Part shown: piece after piece, positions 9,558 through 17,612 of the stretch
How positions within the stretch are numbered: position 1 is the stretch's first letter
Layout: each line of letters opens with the position of its first letter
NCBI RefSeq assembly: GCF_008364765.1
Contig: NZ_VTUY01000001.1
Span: forward strand, 125,526 to 189,525
Source: Bacillus sp. CH30_1T
GTDB lineage: Bacteria; Bacillota; Bacilli; Bacillales; Bacillaceae_B
Length of the DNA: 64,000 nucleotides
Direction: 5' to 3'
Position numbers and translations under genes: made by a program
The notes under the pieces: model-generated
Told to the model about the DNA's origin: nothing
Databases searched by the model: none
Seen by the model: only the letters and a program-made list of their open reading frames with translations

Positions 9558-9580
9558 TCATTACCAGTTAGTTCGTGATA
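9558..9580. promoter_or_regulatory. Operator-like repeat, copy 2
   Basis: TCATTACCAGTTAGTTCGTG shares its first 13 bases with the copy at 9308, in the same orientation, 250 bases apart. It lies about 75 bases downstream of the predicted transcription start of the PTS operon, a position where a repressor could act as a roadblock. A weaker relative (TCATTACTGATAACATG) is at about 9634-9651. Confidence 0.3.
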
Positions 9581-9661
9581 AAAGAATCCGCTATTTAACG
9601 CCATTCTCCATCGTTATTTCACTTGTCTTTTATCATTACTGATAACATGTTTTCACTTTGG

Positions 9662-9690
9662 AGTATAAATGTAATCGTATACATTGTCAA
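9662..9690 (-). promoter_or_regulatory. Sigma-A promoter with cre box for the aga-type PTS operon
   Basis: On the minus strand TTGACA (9690-9685), a 17-base spacer and TATACT (9667-9662) form a near-consensus promoter. The spacer and first bases of the -10 side contain ATGTAATCGTATACA (9669-9683 on the plus strand), which fits the CcpA consensus WTGNAANCGNWNNCW at every fixed position. Binding of CcpA there would block RNA polymerase, giving glucose repression of the PTS and GH31 genes. Confidence 0.7.
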
Positions 9691-10001
9691 TACGGAATAT
9701 CGAATTTTCTAAATTATCAAATATTCTTTATGATAAGAGCGGTTTTTTAGTTTTGCTATTATAAATTGACATATGAATCATCTCCTTATCTATTAAAAGT
9801 ATTATGCCTAGGGGTTTGATATTGATATTCCTTTCTTAATCCAAGTTAATTGAGCCAGAACTCGATTAATTCTGCTTTTCGAACAATTGAGCATCCTTGT
9901 GGAATTTTCTTTACATGTATTTGATGATTATCGTTTTAGGATCTCTAGCATCTTCGATAAGAAAAATATTGACACCGTTGTTTCTCACTTAAACAATACA
10001 A

Positions 10002-10035
10002 GCGCATTGCAAAGTAAAGCCTCTCTCCAATGCGC
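10002..10035 (-). terminator. Probable terminator of the fructan operon
   Basis: GCGCATTG at 10002-10009 and CAATGCGC at 10028-10035 form an 8-bp perfect stem with an 18-base loop, 13 bases past the stop of the PfkB kinase gene. On the minus strand it is followed by TTGTATTGTTT. Confidence 0.55.
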
Positions 10036-10047
10036 AATGTATAGCTA

Positions 10048-11010
10048 TCACCTAGAAGAAGTCCGTCCCTCTAATTCCCTAATCGCGCTGATCGCCCCTA
10101 TTTTTGTACAAACAGTTGCCCCCACGCGATTGCTGGTTGAAATGACGTTCTTTAATTCTTCGAAATCCTCCAGGAGGTCTTTCGGACCTTGATAGTGATT
10201 GAATTGATGCAGTGTCGCCCCAACAAATGCATCGCCTGCCCCCGTTGAATCAATGGAATGAACGGGAATGCTTGGGACGATACACGATTCTTCTCCATTT
10301 GAAACCAGTGTTCCATCCTTCCCAAGGGTGACGGCTACGGTATTTGCTCCCAGTCTATGAAAACGTTCGACTCCATCTGATAGATGGGAGAATCCCGAAA
10401 TGATCTTACATTCCTCTTCGCTTACTTTGACGAAGTCAGCTTGACTGATGCAATGCTCTGCCAACCCAATAAAGTCCCCCTCTCTCCCTTTCCATAAATC
10501 GCTTCGAAAGTTCGGGTCAAAGGAGATGAATTTCCCTGCTTCTTTAACCGTTTGGATGAAGGATACGTACGCGGACATGAAGGGATCATCCAGTAAGGCA
10601 GTGGCGGATCCGAAGTGAATGATTGAAGATTCTCTCCAGCTGCTTTCATGAAGCTCTTCCCTGTTCAAATGGGCATCCGCCCCTCGATTAAACACGAAAT
10701 CTCTTTCCCCGTCTTCTTTCAATGATACAAACGCCAGAGTTGTAGGATGATGCTGATCAAGAAGAATGGAAGATTCATCAATCGTAAGATCCTTCATTGC
10801 CTGTTTCAAGAAAAGGCCGAACGGGTCATTTCCTACCTTGCTCAGGAATCTGGCGCGCCCCCCAAGTGTGGTAATGGTGGCACACACATTCGCAGGAGCC
10901 CCTCCAGCTTGCTTGGAAAAGTGTTGTCCCTGAGCCAAGTCTGTATTGATATCGGTACAAAAGAAATCGATGAGCAGCTCACCGATGCACAGGATCGATG
11001 GTTCATTCAT
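10048..11010 (-). CDS. PfkB-family sugar kinase, probable fructokinase
   Basis: 320 residues; the start MNEPSILCIGELLIDFF at 11010 has AAGGGAGTTTGAG upstream. The N-terminal GELLIDF, the GGAPANVCATITTLGG motif and the C-terminal DSTGAGDAFVGA motif with the catalytic Asp are those of ribokinase-superfamily sugar kinases; the set is closest to bacterial fructokinases. It lies 4 bases downstream of the GH32 fructosidase, so it probably phosphorylates the fructose released inside the cell to fructose 6-phosphate. Last gene of the operon. Confidence 0.9.
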   Translation of the reverse strand: MNEPSILCIGELLIDFFCTDINTDLAQGQHFSKQAGGAPANVCATITTLGGRARFLSKVGNDPFGLFLKQAMKDLTIDESSILLDQHHPTTLAFVSLKEDGERDFVFNRGADAHLNREELHESSWRESSIIHFGSATALLDDPFMSAYVSFIQTVKEAGKFISFDPNFRSDLWKGREGDFIGLAEHCISQADFVKVSEEECKIISGFSHLSDGVERFHRLGANTVAVTLGKDGTLVSNGEESCIVPSIPVHSIDSTGAGDAFVGATLHQFNHYQGPKDLLEDFEELKNVISTSNRVGATVCTKIGAISAIRELEGRTSSR

Positions 11011-11014
11011 AATC

Positions 11015-12520
11015 TCAAACTCCCTTTTCCCAGATTGATGAAAGTTCCGTAACCGAGAGTACTTCAACCTGGGCACCCTTTCCAAGGGCAGTGAGGGAAA
11101 GGGTGTGTTTCGTTCCCTGTGGGAAGATCAGGCTGGTTAATGCTCTCCGGCCTCCCTGTGCGAATACCTCCAAGGAAGAAGCGTCCAAGAATAGCTGAAG
11201 GATAAGCTTATCTTCTATTAATTCCACAAGGCATTCGGATATTCCGGGAAACGAATCCGAAAACCCGTTTTCTCCTGAATGAGTCCGATCGACGGATAAC
11301 ATGTGGGTGATTCGATCGTACCGAATACTGGTTTTCTCATCTGATGAATGGTGGATAGCCAAGCTGAATTCCTTTGCCTCATCCAACGTTACAACGAGAT
11401 TCACTTCCATTAATTCATGATTCACTTCCATTAAGTATGCTTCTTCCGTTAGCACTATTGCCTTGCTGACCTTTGAATCTTTTCTGATTCTATTCATCTC
11501 GGATACAGGTTTTTGTAAAAGCTGAACTCCATCTGTAGTAGAAATCAAGGTCATTTCTCTAGGCAACGTCATGGCTCCTCTCCACGTTTCAGTCGGAACC
11601 TGGTTTGCATATCTCCAGTTGTTCATCCATCCAAGATAGATACGTCTTCCGTCCTTTTCAGGGATATCGGACCAGCTCACTCCCGCATAATTGTCCCTTC
11701 CGTGATCAAGCCAGAGGATGGAGTCCGCATCTTGATTGTTTATAAACGTCTTGCCGTCAAAGTCCCCAACAAAGTACTGGGTCCTTGAACCTTCTTTGAA
11801 ATCGGGATTGTCACCGATGCTCACCAGCATCACCCATTTCACATGATCGGGATTTCCGTCGACCATGAGTGGAAACAGATCCGGGCATTCCCATACTCCG
11901 AAATGGGCCCCTTCGTCCTGGCCAAATAAACTTGCAAACTCCCAGTCGATCAAGTTAGGGGACGTATAAATGGTAATCGTCTGACCCGTCGCCAGCACCA
12001 TGACCCAACGTTCAGATACCTCATGCCAAAACACTTTTGGGTCCCGGTAATCGGTAATGTCTTCATCTGACAGGACAGGATTCCCCTCGTATTTCTTCCA
12101 CGTCCTGCCATGATCATGGCTATAGGCAAGACTTTGCCTCTGTCTTGGACGATCGGAATCCGGATATGAGTCCGCGCTTGTATAAATGGCGACCAGCCCC
12201 CCATTTCCCTTTTGAAAGAAGCCCGATGTATTCTTCCAATCTACCACGGCGCTTCCAGAGAAAATAGCACCGTGCTCGTCAGGATAAAGAGCAATCGGCA
12301 GCTCCTCCCAATGGATCAAATCACGACTAACCGCATGCCCCCAGTGCATCGGTCCCCATGTGGTTCCTTGTGGATGATATTGATAGAAGAGATGATATTC
12401 CCCTTCGAAATAGACCATCCCATTCGGATCATTCAGCCACTTTTCCTTTGGGGAAAAGTGAAATTGCGGACGATAGGTTTCTGAATAAAGGCTCGTTTTT
12501 TCTTGATAATTATTCGTCAT
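11015..12520 (-). CDS. GH32 beta-fructosidase (intracellular fructan or sucrose hydrolase)
   Basis: 501 residues; the start MTNNYQEKTSLYSE at 12520 follows AAAGGAGAATTCTT. The three GH32 signatures are visible: WLNDPNG with the nucleophile Asp near residue 29, the RDPK transition-state motif, and ECPDLFPL with the acid/base Glu. A C-terminal beta-sandwich follows (SLEVFAQGGRRALTSLIF). There is no signal peptide, so the enzyme acts on fructo-oligosaccharides brought in by the ABC transporter encoded upstream, releasing fructose for the neighbouring kinase. Because transport is by ABC and not by PTS, unphosphorylated substrates such as levan or inulin oligomers fit better than sucrose 6-phosphate. 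Confidence 0.92.
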   Translation of the reverse strand: MTNNYQEKTSLYSETYRPQFHFSPKEKWLNDPNGMVYFEGEYHLFYQYHPQGTTWGPMHWGHAVSRDLIHWEELPIALYPDEHGAIFSGSAVVDWKNTSGFFQKGNGGLVAIYTSADSYPDSDRPRQRQSLAYSHDHGRTWKKYEGNPVLSDEDITDYRDPKVFWHEVSERWVMVLATGQTITIYTSPNLIDWEFASLFGQDEGAHFGVWECPDLFPLMVDGNPDHVKWVMLVSIGDNPDFKEGSRTQYFVGDFDGKTFINNQDADSILWLDHGRDNYAGVSWSDIPEKDGRRIYLGWMNNWRYANQVPTETWRGAMTLPREMTLISTTDGVQLLQKPVSEMNRIRKDSKVSKAIVLTEEAYLMEVNHELMEVNLVVTLDEAKEFSLAIHHSSDEKTSIRYDRITHMLSVDRTHSGENGFSDSFPGISECLVELIEDKLILQLFLDASSLEVFAQGGRRALTSLIFPQGTKHTLSLTALGKGAQVEVLSVTELSSIWEKGV

Positions 12521-12584
12521 AAGAATTCTCCTTTGCATTCGAAAGGCTGCACGATCGCCTGAGCAAGGTACAGCCTGAATTTGA

Positions 12585-14198
12585 TTATGATTGGTTACGG
12601 TCATATCCATCCTGCTTGATTTTAAGCCATTCCTGTAACCCGAGGCGATCGAGTTCTTTCAAGTAATCCGCCCATTCTTCATCAGCTTTCCCGTTGGTGA
12701 TCCATTCCGCCTTTTTACGCTTCACATAAGCAAGCAAATCGGCCTCGATCTTCGAAAGCTTATCTAATTCCTCAAGGGAGAAAAATACTTTTGGATAGAT
12801 GTTTTCTGCCTTCATATCCGGTACCATGACATCCTTCATGAGCCCCAGTCTCCAGGCAGCATCTTCCGGTTTCGTCGTCACGGTTCCATAGTATTCGTCC
12901 AAGATTGCCAGTGGACCGCCGACGGATGTCTTTTCCCTGAGCTCAACAGGAGCCGTTCCTTCTAATGGAAGGTGTTTTAATGAATTACTGGCACTATCCA
13001 TATCGAAGATGTTTTGCTGTTTGTCATCCCCATATGTTCCCCAGTTATTTTGAACCGATTGAAGCGGGTTATAGAATTGATCGATCCATTTCGCCGTTAA
13101 TTCAAGGTTCTCGTTAGCACTCGTGATGACCATTTTGTTCCGGTCAAATCCCATACCGTTCGTTCTCGCTACATTCTTCGTTCCATCAGGTCCTTCAAGG
13201 GCAGGCATGAGGTCGTATTGATCGTTCATACCCGTGATGTTGGCTTTATCCCATGTGAAGTACATGCCGTAACGTCCTTCTTTCCCTTTCGACAGGTAGG
13301 TGTTCCAATCCTGTTCAAAAGCTTCTACGTCAATCAAATCTTCTTTATATAATTCATTCAAATAATTGATGGCATCCTTATACCCTTCGTCGGCTGCCGT
13401 CAGCTTCACTTCCCCGTCATTTGTGACGACAGTGTGATCCCAGTTCTCACCGAGTCCGAATGAACCGAACAAGAAGGACACATCTTCCCCTCCATGATTA
13501 ATGATGAAGGACATCGGGATTTCATCGGCCTCTCCGTTCCCGTTTGGATCCTGAGTCTTGAATGCCCTGAGAACTTCTTTCAGCTCATCCGTCGTTTTCG
13601 GCATTTCAAGGCCTAATTTATTCAGCCACTCGACGTTGATCCATGGGAAGTCATCGACGGAGTGGATGCTTTCCTTCCCTGAACCAAGCTCTTCAATCCA
13701 AGGGAAGGAATAAATATGTCCATCCGGTGCCGTCATCATCGAGCGATATTCAGGCGCATCTTCCAGTACCTTTTTCAGGTTGGGCATATGCTCATCAATT
13801 AGATCCTCAACAGGAACGATCGCTCCATCCTTCGCAAGTTTCAACAACTCATAGTCACTGTATCCCGCATTCATGATCGCGTCTGGAAGCTCGCCGCTCG
13901 CGACTGCCAGATTCCGTTTTTCATTGAAGGTTTCCCCCGCTGTATAATTGGTCCAGTCGATCTTCACTCCCGTTTCTTCCTGGAGCCTTTTGAAGATCAG
14001 CTTTTCATTCGGATCATCCGGAGCAAGTGGTGAGCTGGATGTCATCATCTTAAGCGTCACCTGCTCCTCTAACGGAAACTTCACATTTTCCAGTTCATAA
14101 TTCTCAGAAGAAGCACTTTCACTGTTGTTGCTGCACCCGGCTGCAAGCAGCATGCATGACATCAGAAGTACCGACATTGTCTTCGTCTTTTTCCCCAT
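12585..14198 (-). CDS. ABC transporter substrate-binding lipoprotein, LplA type
   Basis: 537 residues with a lipoprotein signal peptide ending in LLAAGC (Cys near 22), so it is anchored outside the membrane. The long form, with SSSPLAPDDPNEKLIFKRLQEETGVKIDW and the C-terminal YPKVFFSLEELDKLSKIEADLLAYVKRKKAEWI, is typical of LplA/YtcQ-type binding proteins of the CUT1 sugar class. It follows the two permease genes by 30 bases and precedes GH32, so its ligand is probably a fructo-oligosaccharide. Ribosome binding site AATGGGGGTTTAACA. No ATPase gene is present; such systems share a general MsmX-type ATPase. Confidence 0.9.
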   Translation of the reverse strand: MGKKTKTMSVLLMSCMLLAAGCSNNSESASSENYELENVKFPLEEQVTLKMMTSSSPLAPDDPNEKLIFKRLQEETGVKIDWTNYTAGETFNEKRNLAVASGELPDAIMNAGYSDYELLKLAKDGAIVPVEDLIDEHMPNLKKVLEDAPEYRSMMTAPDGHIYSFPWIEELGSGKESIHSVDDFPWINVEWLNKLGLEMPKTTDELKEVLRAFKTQDPNGNGEADEIPMSFIINHGGEDVSFLFGSFGLGENWDHTVVTNDGEVKLTAADEGYKDAINYLNELYKEDLIDVEAFEQDWNTYLSKGKEGRYGMYFTWDKANITGMNDQYDLMPALEGPDGTKNVARTNGMGFDRNKMVITSANENLELTAKWIDQFYNPLQSVQNNWGTYGDDKQQNIFDMDSASNSLKHLPLEGTAPVELREKTSVGGPLAILDEYYGTVTTKPEDAAWRLGLMKDVMVPDMKAENIYPKVFFSLEELDKLSKIEADLLAYVKRKKAEWITNGKADEEWADYLKELDRLGLQEWLKIKQDGYDRNQS

Positions 14199-14227
14199 TG
14201 TTAAACCCCCATTGATAAAAATATAGA

Positions 14228-15106
14228 TTATTTTAAAGATCCCACCATAACACCTTTTTCAAAGTATTTCTGGAAGAATGGATACATAATGATCAGCGGC
14301 AAGCTTGCTAATACGATGGATGAATACTTGATCATCTCTGAAATTCTTTGGAGTTCCGCTGCCGCCTGCTGGTCAGCGATCATTCCCGGTTGCACCTCAT
14401 TCTGGATAAGGATCGATCGCAGGACGAGCTGTAACGGGTACAAATCCCGGTCTTCAAGGTAGATCATCGCATCGAAATATGAATTCCATTGTGCGATGAA
14501 CGCATAGAGCGCGATGACAAAGATGATCGGCTTTGACAACGGAAACACGATGTTCAAGAAAATCTTGAACTCCGATGCCCCGTCGATCCTTGCTGCTTCC
14601 TTCAACTCATTCGGAATCGATTTGAAATACGTTCTTGCCAGGATAATGAACCAAACGTTGATGGCATTGGGAAGGATGATCGCCCAAATCGTGTTCAGCA
14701 TCCCTAAGTCCTTCACCACCATATACGTCGGGATCAACCCTCCGTTGAAGAACATGGTGATGAGAAAGAACACCATGATGAACTTTCGTCCGACAAGCCC
14801 TTCAGCCGAGAGGGAATAGCCGGCAAAGATGCAGACACTCACAGTGATGAGCGTGAATCCGACAGAATAGAGAATCGAGTTGATGAATCCTTTGACGATG
14901 GTACCGTCCTCGAAGATTCGTTTATATCCCTCGAGCGTCCAATCCGAACCGCTGATGAGAAATCCTTTTTTCACCAGAACATTCGGCTCAAGAACCGATG
15001 ATAGTAGAACGTATATCAACGGGAACAGAACAATGATTACGATTCCCCCAAGCAGGATTTTGTTAATGAAAAGAATGAGTTTATCACTCCTGGTGTATTG
15101 GTACAC
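14228..15106 (-). CDS. ABC transporter permease, LplC/YtcP type
   Basis: 292 residues with about six membrane segments. The EAARIDGASEFKIFLNIVFPLSKP segment is the EAA loop that contacts the ATPase. The start is GTG at 15106 with AAGGGGGAAACGAG upstream. It is the second permease of the putative fructo-oligosaccharide importer, 16 bases after the first. The C-terminal FFQKYFEKGVMVGSLK is the standard ending of this subfamily. Confidence 0.93.
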   Translation of the reverse strand: MYQYTRSDKLILFINKILLGGIVIIVLFPLIYVLLSSVLEPNVLVKKGFLISGSDWTLEGYKRIFEDGTIVKGFINSILYSVGFTLITVSVCIFAGYSLSAEGLVGRKFIMVFFLITMFFNGGLIPTYMVVKDLGMLNTIWAIILPNAINVWFIILARTYFKSIPNELKEAARIDGASEFKIFLNIVFPLSKPIIFVIALYAFIAQWNSYFDAMIYLEDRDLYPLQLVLRSILIQNEVQPGMIADQQAAAELQRISEMIKYSSIVLASLPLIIMYPFFQKYFEKGVMVGSLK

Positions 15107-15121
15107 CTCGTTTCCCCCTTT

Positions 15122-16087
15122 CTATAAAAGACCTTCGCCTTCGTTTAGTTTCTTGACCACACGGTTTACGAAAACCAATAAGATGACATTGATGACGGCA
15201 TTGAACAGTCCTACTGCCGTGGCGAATGAATAGTCACCTGCCTGCAGCCCTCGCTTGTATACATAGGTCGAAATGATTTCCGAGGTTGGCAGATTCATAG
15301 ACGTCTGTAACAGATAGGCTTTCTCAAATCCAATCGCCATGATGCCTCCTGCAGCCAGGATGAACAGGACCGCCATTACAGGCTTCAGCGTCGGAAGGTC
15401 GATATGCCAGATGCGTTGCAGCAGGGACGCCCCATCCACGGTTGCTGCATCGTGAAGCTGGGGATCCACATTGGCGAGTGCCGCCACATAAATGATCGAG
15501 GCCCACCCCGCGCCCTGCCAAACCCCTGACCAGATATAGATGCTTCTGAAGGCATCGGGATCAGACATGAATGAAATCGGCTTATCCGTAAAAACCGACA
15601 GCATCGCATTAATCGGTCCCGTAGGTGATAGGAAGAGGAAGATCATCCCTGAGATGACGACGACTGAGATAAAATGTGGTGCATAAAGGATGAGTTGAAT
15701 ATTCTTCTTCACCCCTGCTTTTCGGAGCTGATTCAGCATGAGCGCAAGTATGATCGGGATCGGAAACCCGATCAGAAGCTCGAAGGAACTTAATTTCAGA
15801 GTATTGACCAGAATATCCATGAAATTCGGAGACGATAAAAAGTCCGTAAAGTGCTTGAATCCGACCCATTCACTTCCATTGATCCCCCTGATGGGACTGA
15901 AATCCTTAAATGCAATGGATGCCCCATACATGGGAACATACTTGAAAATGATCGTAAGAATGATGGCTGGTGCAAGAAACAAATAGAGAATATAGTTTTT
16001 CTTCATATAATGGAGCTTGGTTTTGAGTTTCGAATTTTTCTTTGTTTCCGTTATGACTGGTGTATCTGCCTTCGCAAGTTCTTGCAA
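15122..16087 (-). CDS. ABC transporter permease, LplB type
   Basis: 321 residues with six membrane segments. The EAA-loop equivalent is HDAATVDGASLLQRIWHIDLPTLKP. A TTG start at 16087 follows AAAGGGGGTCAAAAGA. A lysine-rich N-terminal extension (KKNSKLKTKLHYMKKNY) precedes the first membrane helix, as usual for LplB proteins. It is the first gene of the transport and degradation operon and has a cre box about 100 bases upstream. Confidence 0.93.
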   Translation of the reverse strand: MQELAKADTPVITETKKNSKLKTKLHYMKKNYILYLFLAPAIILTIIFKYVPMYGASIAFKDFSPIRGINGSEWVGFKHFTDFLSSPNFMDILVNTLKLSSFELLIGFPIPIILALMLNQLRKAGVKKNIQLILYAPHFISVVVISGMIFLFLSPTGPINAMLSVFTDKPISFMSDPDAFRSIYIWSGVWQGAGWASIIYVAALANVDPQLHDAATVDGASLLQRIWHIDLPTLKPVMAVLFILAAGGIMAIGFEKAYLLQTSMNLPTSEIISTYVYKRGLQAGDYSFATAVGLFNAVINVILLVFVNRVVKKLNEGEGLL

Positions 16088-16184
16088 TCTTTTGACCCCC
16101 TTTATAAATCACTTTGTTCAGAAACAATGACCCTGCCCATTTCGGTGAGGATGTCTGTTGAGTTCACTTTACTAGAATCCCAGA

Positions 16185-16199
16185 ATGAAAACGTTTACT
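16185..16199. promoter_or_regulatory. cre box upstream of the fructan transport operon
   Basis: ATGAAAACGTTTACT fits the CcpA consensus WTGNAANCGNWNNCW at all fixed positions. It sits between the terminator of the upstream signalling operon and the first permease gene, about 100 bases before the start codon. A possible minus-strand -10 (TAGTAA) overlaps it, so binding would repress. The same segment should also hold the site for the AraC-type response regulator, which I could not define. Confidence 0.7.
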
Positions 16200-16242
16200 A
16201 TTTTCGGATGAAACAGTTTAAATTTTTTGGAAGTTTACAGCA

Positions 16243-16274
16243 CAAAAAAAACCTCTGGCAGCTGCCAAAGGTTT
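16243..16274 (-). terminator. Rho-independent terminator after the signalling operon
   Basis: AACCTCTGGCAG and CTGCCAAAGGTT form a 12-bp stem with one mismatch at 16250-16273, followed on the minus strand by eight T. It starts right at the stop codon of the binding-protein gene at 16275. Confidence 0.88.
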
Positions 16275-17612
16275 CTAGTCCAAATCATTCAGTTCTTCAT
16301 TTATCTTGTTTACTGCCTCTTCTGCCGAAGTTTTAACATCCTTCCCTCCGATTCCCACGTCTTCAAATAGCGCTTTGACTGCCTCGCTCACGACAGGATA
16401 AGCTGGGGTGATCGGTCGATTCCTTGAGTACTTTTGTGCCTGTTCCACGAAAATATTCTTCGGATACTCATTGAACTCGGGAAAGGCTTCTGCAACAGAA
16501 TAACGAGCCGGAACATCCCCAGTGATCTCCACATATTTCTTTGCTCCTTCAAAACTGGTGACATATCGGATAAACTCCCATGCTTCATCGGGATAGTCAG
16601 TTTCAGACGAAATTCCGAGGGACCACCCTCCGTTTGGAACCGCCTGTTCGCTCCCTTTCGGCAGGGCGGTAATCCCGAAATCCTCACCCAGCCGGAAATC
16701 AGGGTTCATCATACTGAGACTCTCCACCATCCAGGAACCGAGGACCGTCATGCCGAGCCTATCGGTCTCCAATGCCTCCTCGGGAAGTTCGACATTTGCC
16801 ACCTCGTGTTTCTGATATAAATCCTGATAAAACTGGAGGGCTTTCAGTGAGGCCGGGGAGTTCAAATATCCACTCGCTGTCTGATTGTCCAGATCCAGTA
16901 CATCTCCTCCAAATTGCCAAAGGATAGGCATCTTGAAGTAGGATGGCGACTCCCCATCCGGAAATCCCTGGGCCGGGTCTATTCCCGTGATGTCAGGTGC
17001 TAAAGCAGAGATTTTCTTAGCAGCCTCGAGGACCTCATCCCAAGTCAGCGGGTCATGTGGATTTTTGGAAGGGAGGGGAACCCCTGCTTTTTTAAACAAA
17101 TGGATGTTATAAAAAAGAGCCACACTTGATTCTGCAATGGGTGATAAATAGATTTCATCCTCGTATGTGATCCCCTTCAACGTAGGGGTTGCGAGATCCT
17201 CAATATGACCTTCTTGTCTCATATAATCATCCAAAGACAGCAGACCACCCGCACTTGCATAAAGGGCAAGAGTCGGCGTATCGATCGTCAAAATATCAGG
17301 TGGGTCACCTGCTGCCATCTCAGTTCTAAGCTTCAACTCATAATCCCCATAAGGGATAGGGACCATCTCCACTTCGATCGTGGGATGCTCCTTATTAAAG
17401 TCAGCCACCAGCTCTTCATACGCCTGATTCTCAAGTTCTGTCCCCTTGTTTCTCCAGAATGTCAGGTGGATCTTGGCTTGTTCATCCAGCATTCCTCCGT
17501 CCTTATCTCTGCTGGTTTCCTGGAATGAGGTAAAAGTGAAGATGCTGTAGATCCCTGCTGTCAACATGAGTAGCGCAGCCAGTACATAGATGGCGGTTAA
17601 TTTATACTTCAT
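16275..17612 (-). CDS. Membrane-anchored sugar-binding protein, likely sensory partner of the two-component system
   Basis: 445 residues of the family 1 solute-binding type (TDVLTIDTPTL-like region, GSWMVESL, GGWSLGISSETDYPDEAWEFIRYV). The N-terminus MKYKLTAIYVLAALLMLTAG is a membrane anchor or signal without the lipobox Cys. Its start overlaps the stop of the response regulator gene by 4 bases and a terminator follows, so it is expressed with the sensor genes, not with the permeases. This is the arrangement of sugar-sensing three-component systems such as AraPST of Geobacillus, where a binding protein hands the signal to the kinase. It could still serve transport as a second binding protein. 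Confidence 0.85.
   Translation of the reverse strand: MKYKLTAIYVLAALLMLTAGIYSIFTFTSFQETSRDKDGGMLDEQAKIHLTFWRNKGTELENQAYEELVADFNKEHPTIEVEMVPIPYGDYELKLRTEMAAGDPPDILTIDTPTLALYASAGGLLSLDDYMRQEGHIEDLATPTLKGITYEDEIYLSPIAESSVALFYNIHLFKKAGVPLPSKNPHDPLTWDEVLEAAKKISALAPDITGIDPAQGFPDGESPSYFKMPILWQFGGDVLDLDNQTASGYLNSPASLKALQFYQDLYQKHEVANVELPEEALETDRLGMTVLGSWMVESLSMMNPDFRLGEDFGITALPKGSEQAVPNGGWSLGISSETDYPDEAWEFIRYVTSFEGAKKYVEITGDVPARYSVAEAFPEFNEYPKNIFVEQAQKYSRNRPITPAYPVVSEAVKALFEDVGIGGKDVKTSAEEAVNKINEELNDLD

Larger units (their letters stand above)
9073..10001. other. Long leader and promoter region of the aga-type PTS operon
   Basis: No gene is credible in these 0.9 kb on either strand. The stretch holds the operon promoter near 9662-9690, a cre box inside it, and two copies of a TCATTACCAGTTA motif between promoter and start codon. 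If the promoter is right, the mRNA leader is about 580 bases long. Confidence 0.6.

Noticed and set aside
9887-10192. Plus-strand reading frame opposite the end of the PfkB gene
   Set aside because: It has no ribosome binding site, overlaps the kinase C-terminus and a terminator hairpin, and its translation shows no recognisable family.
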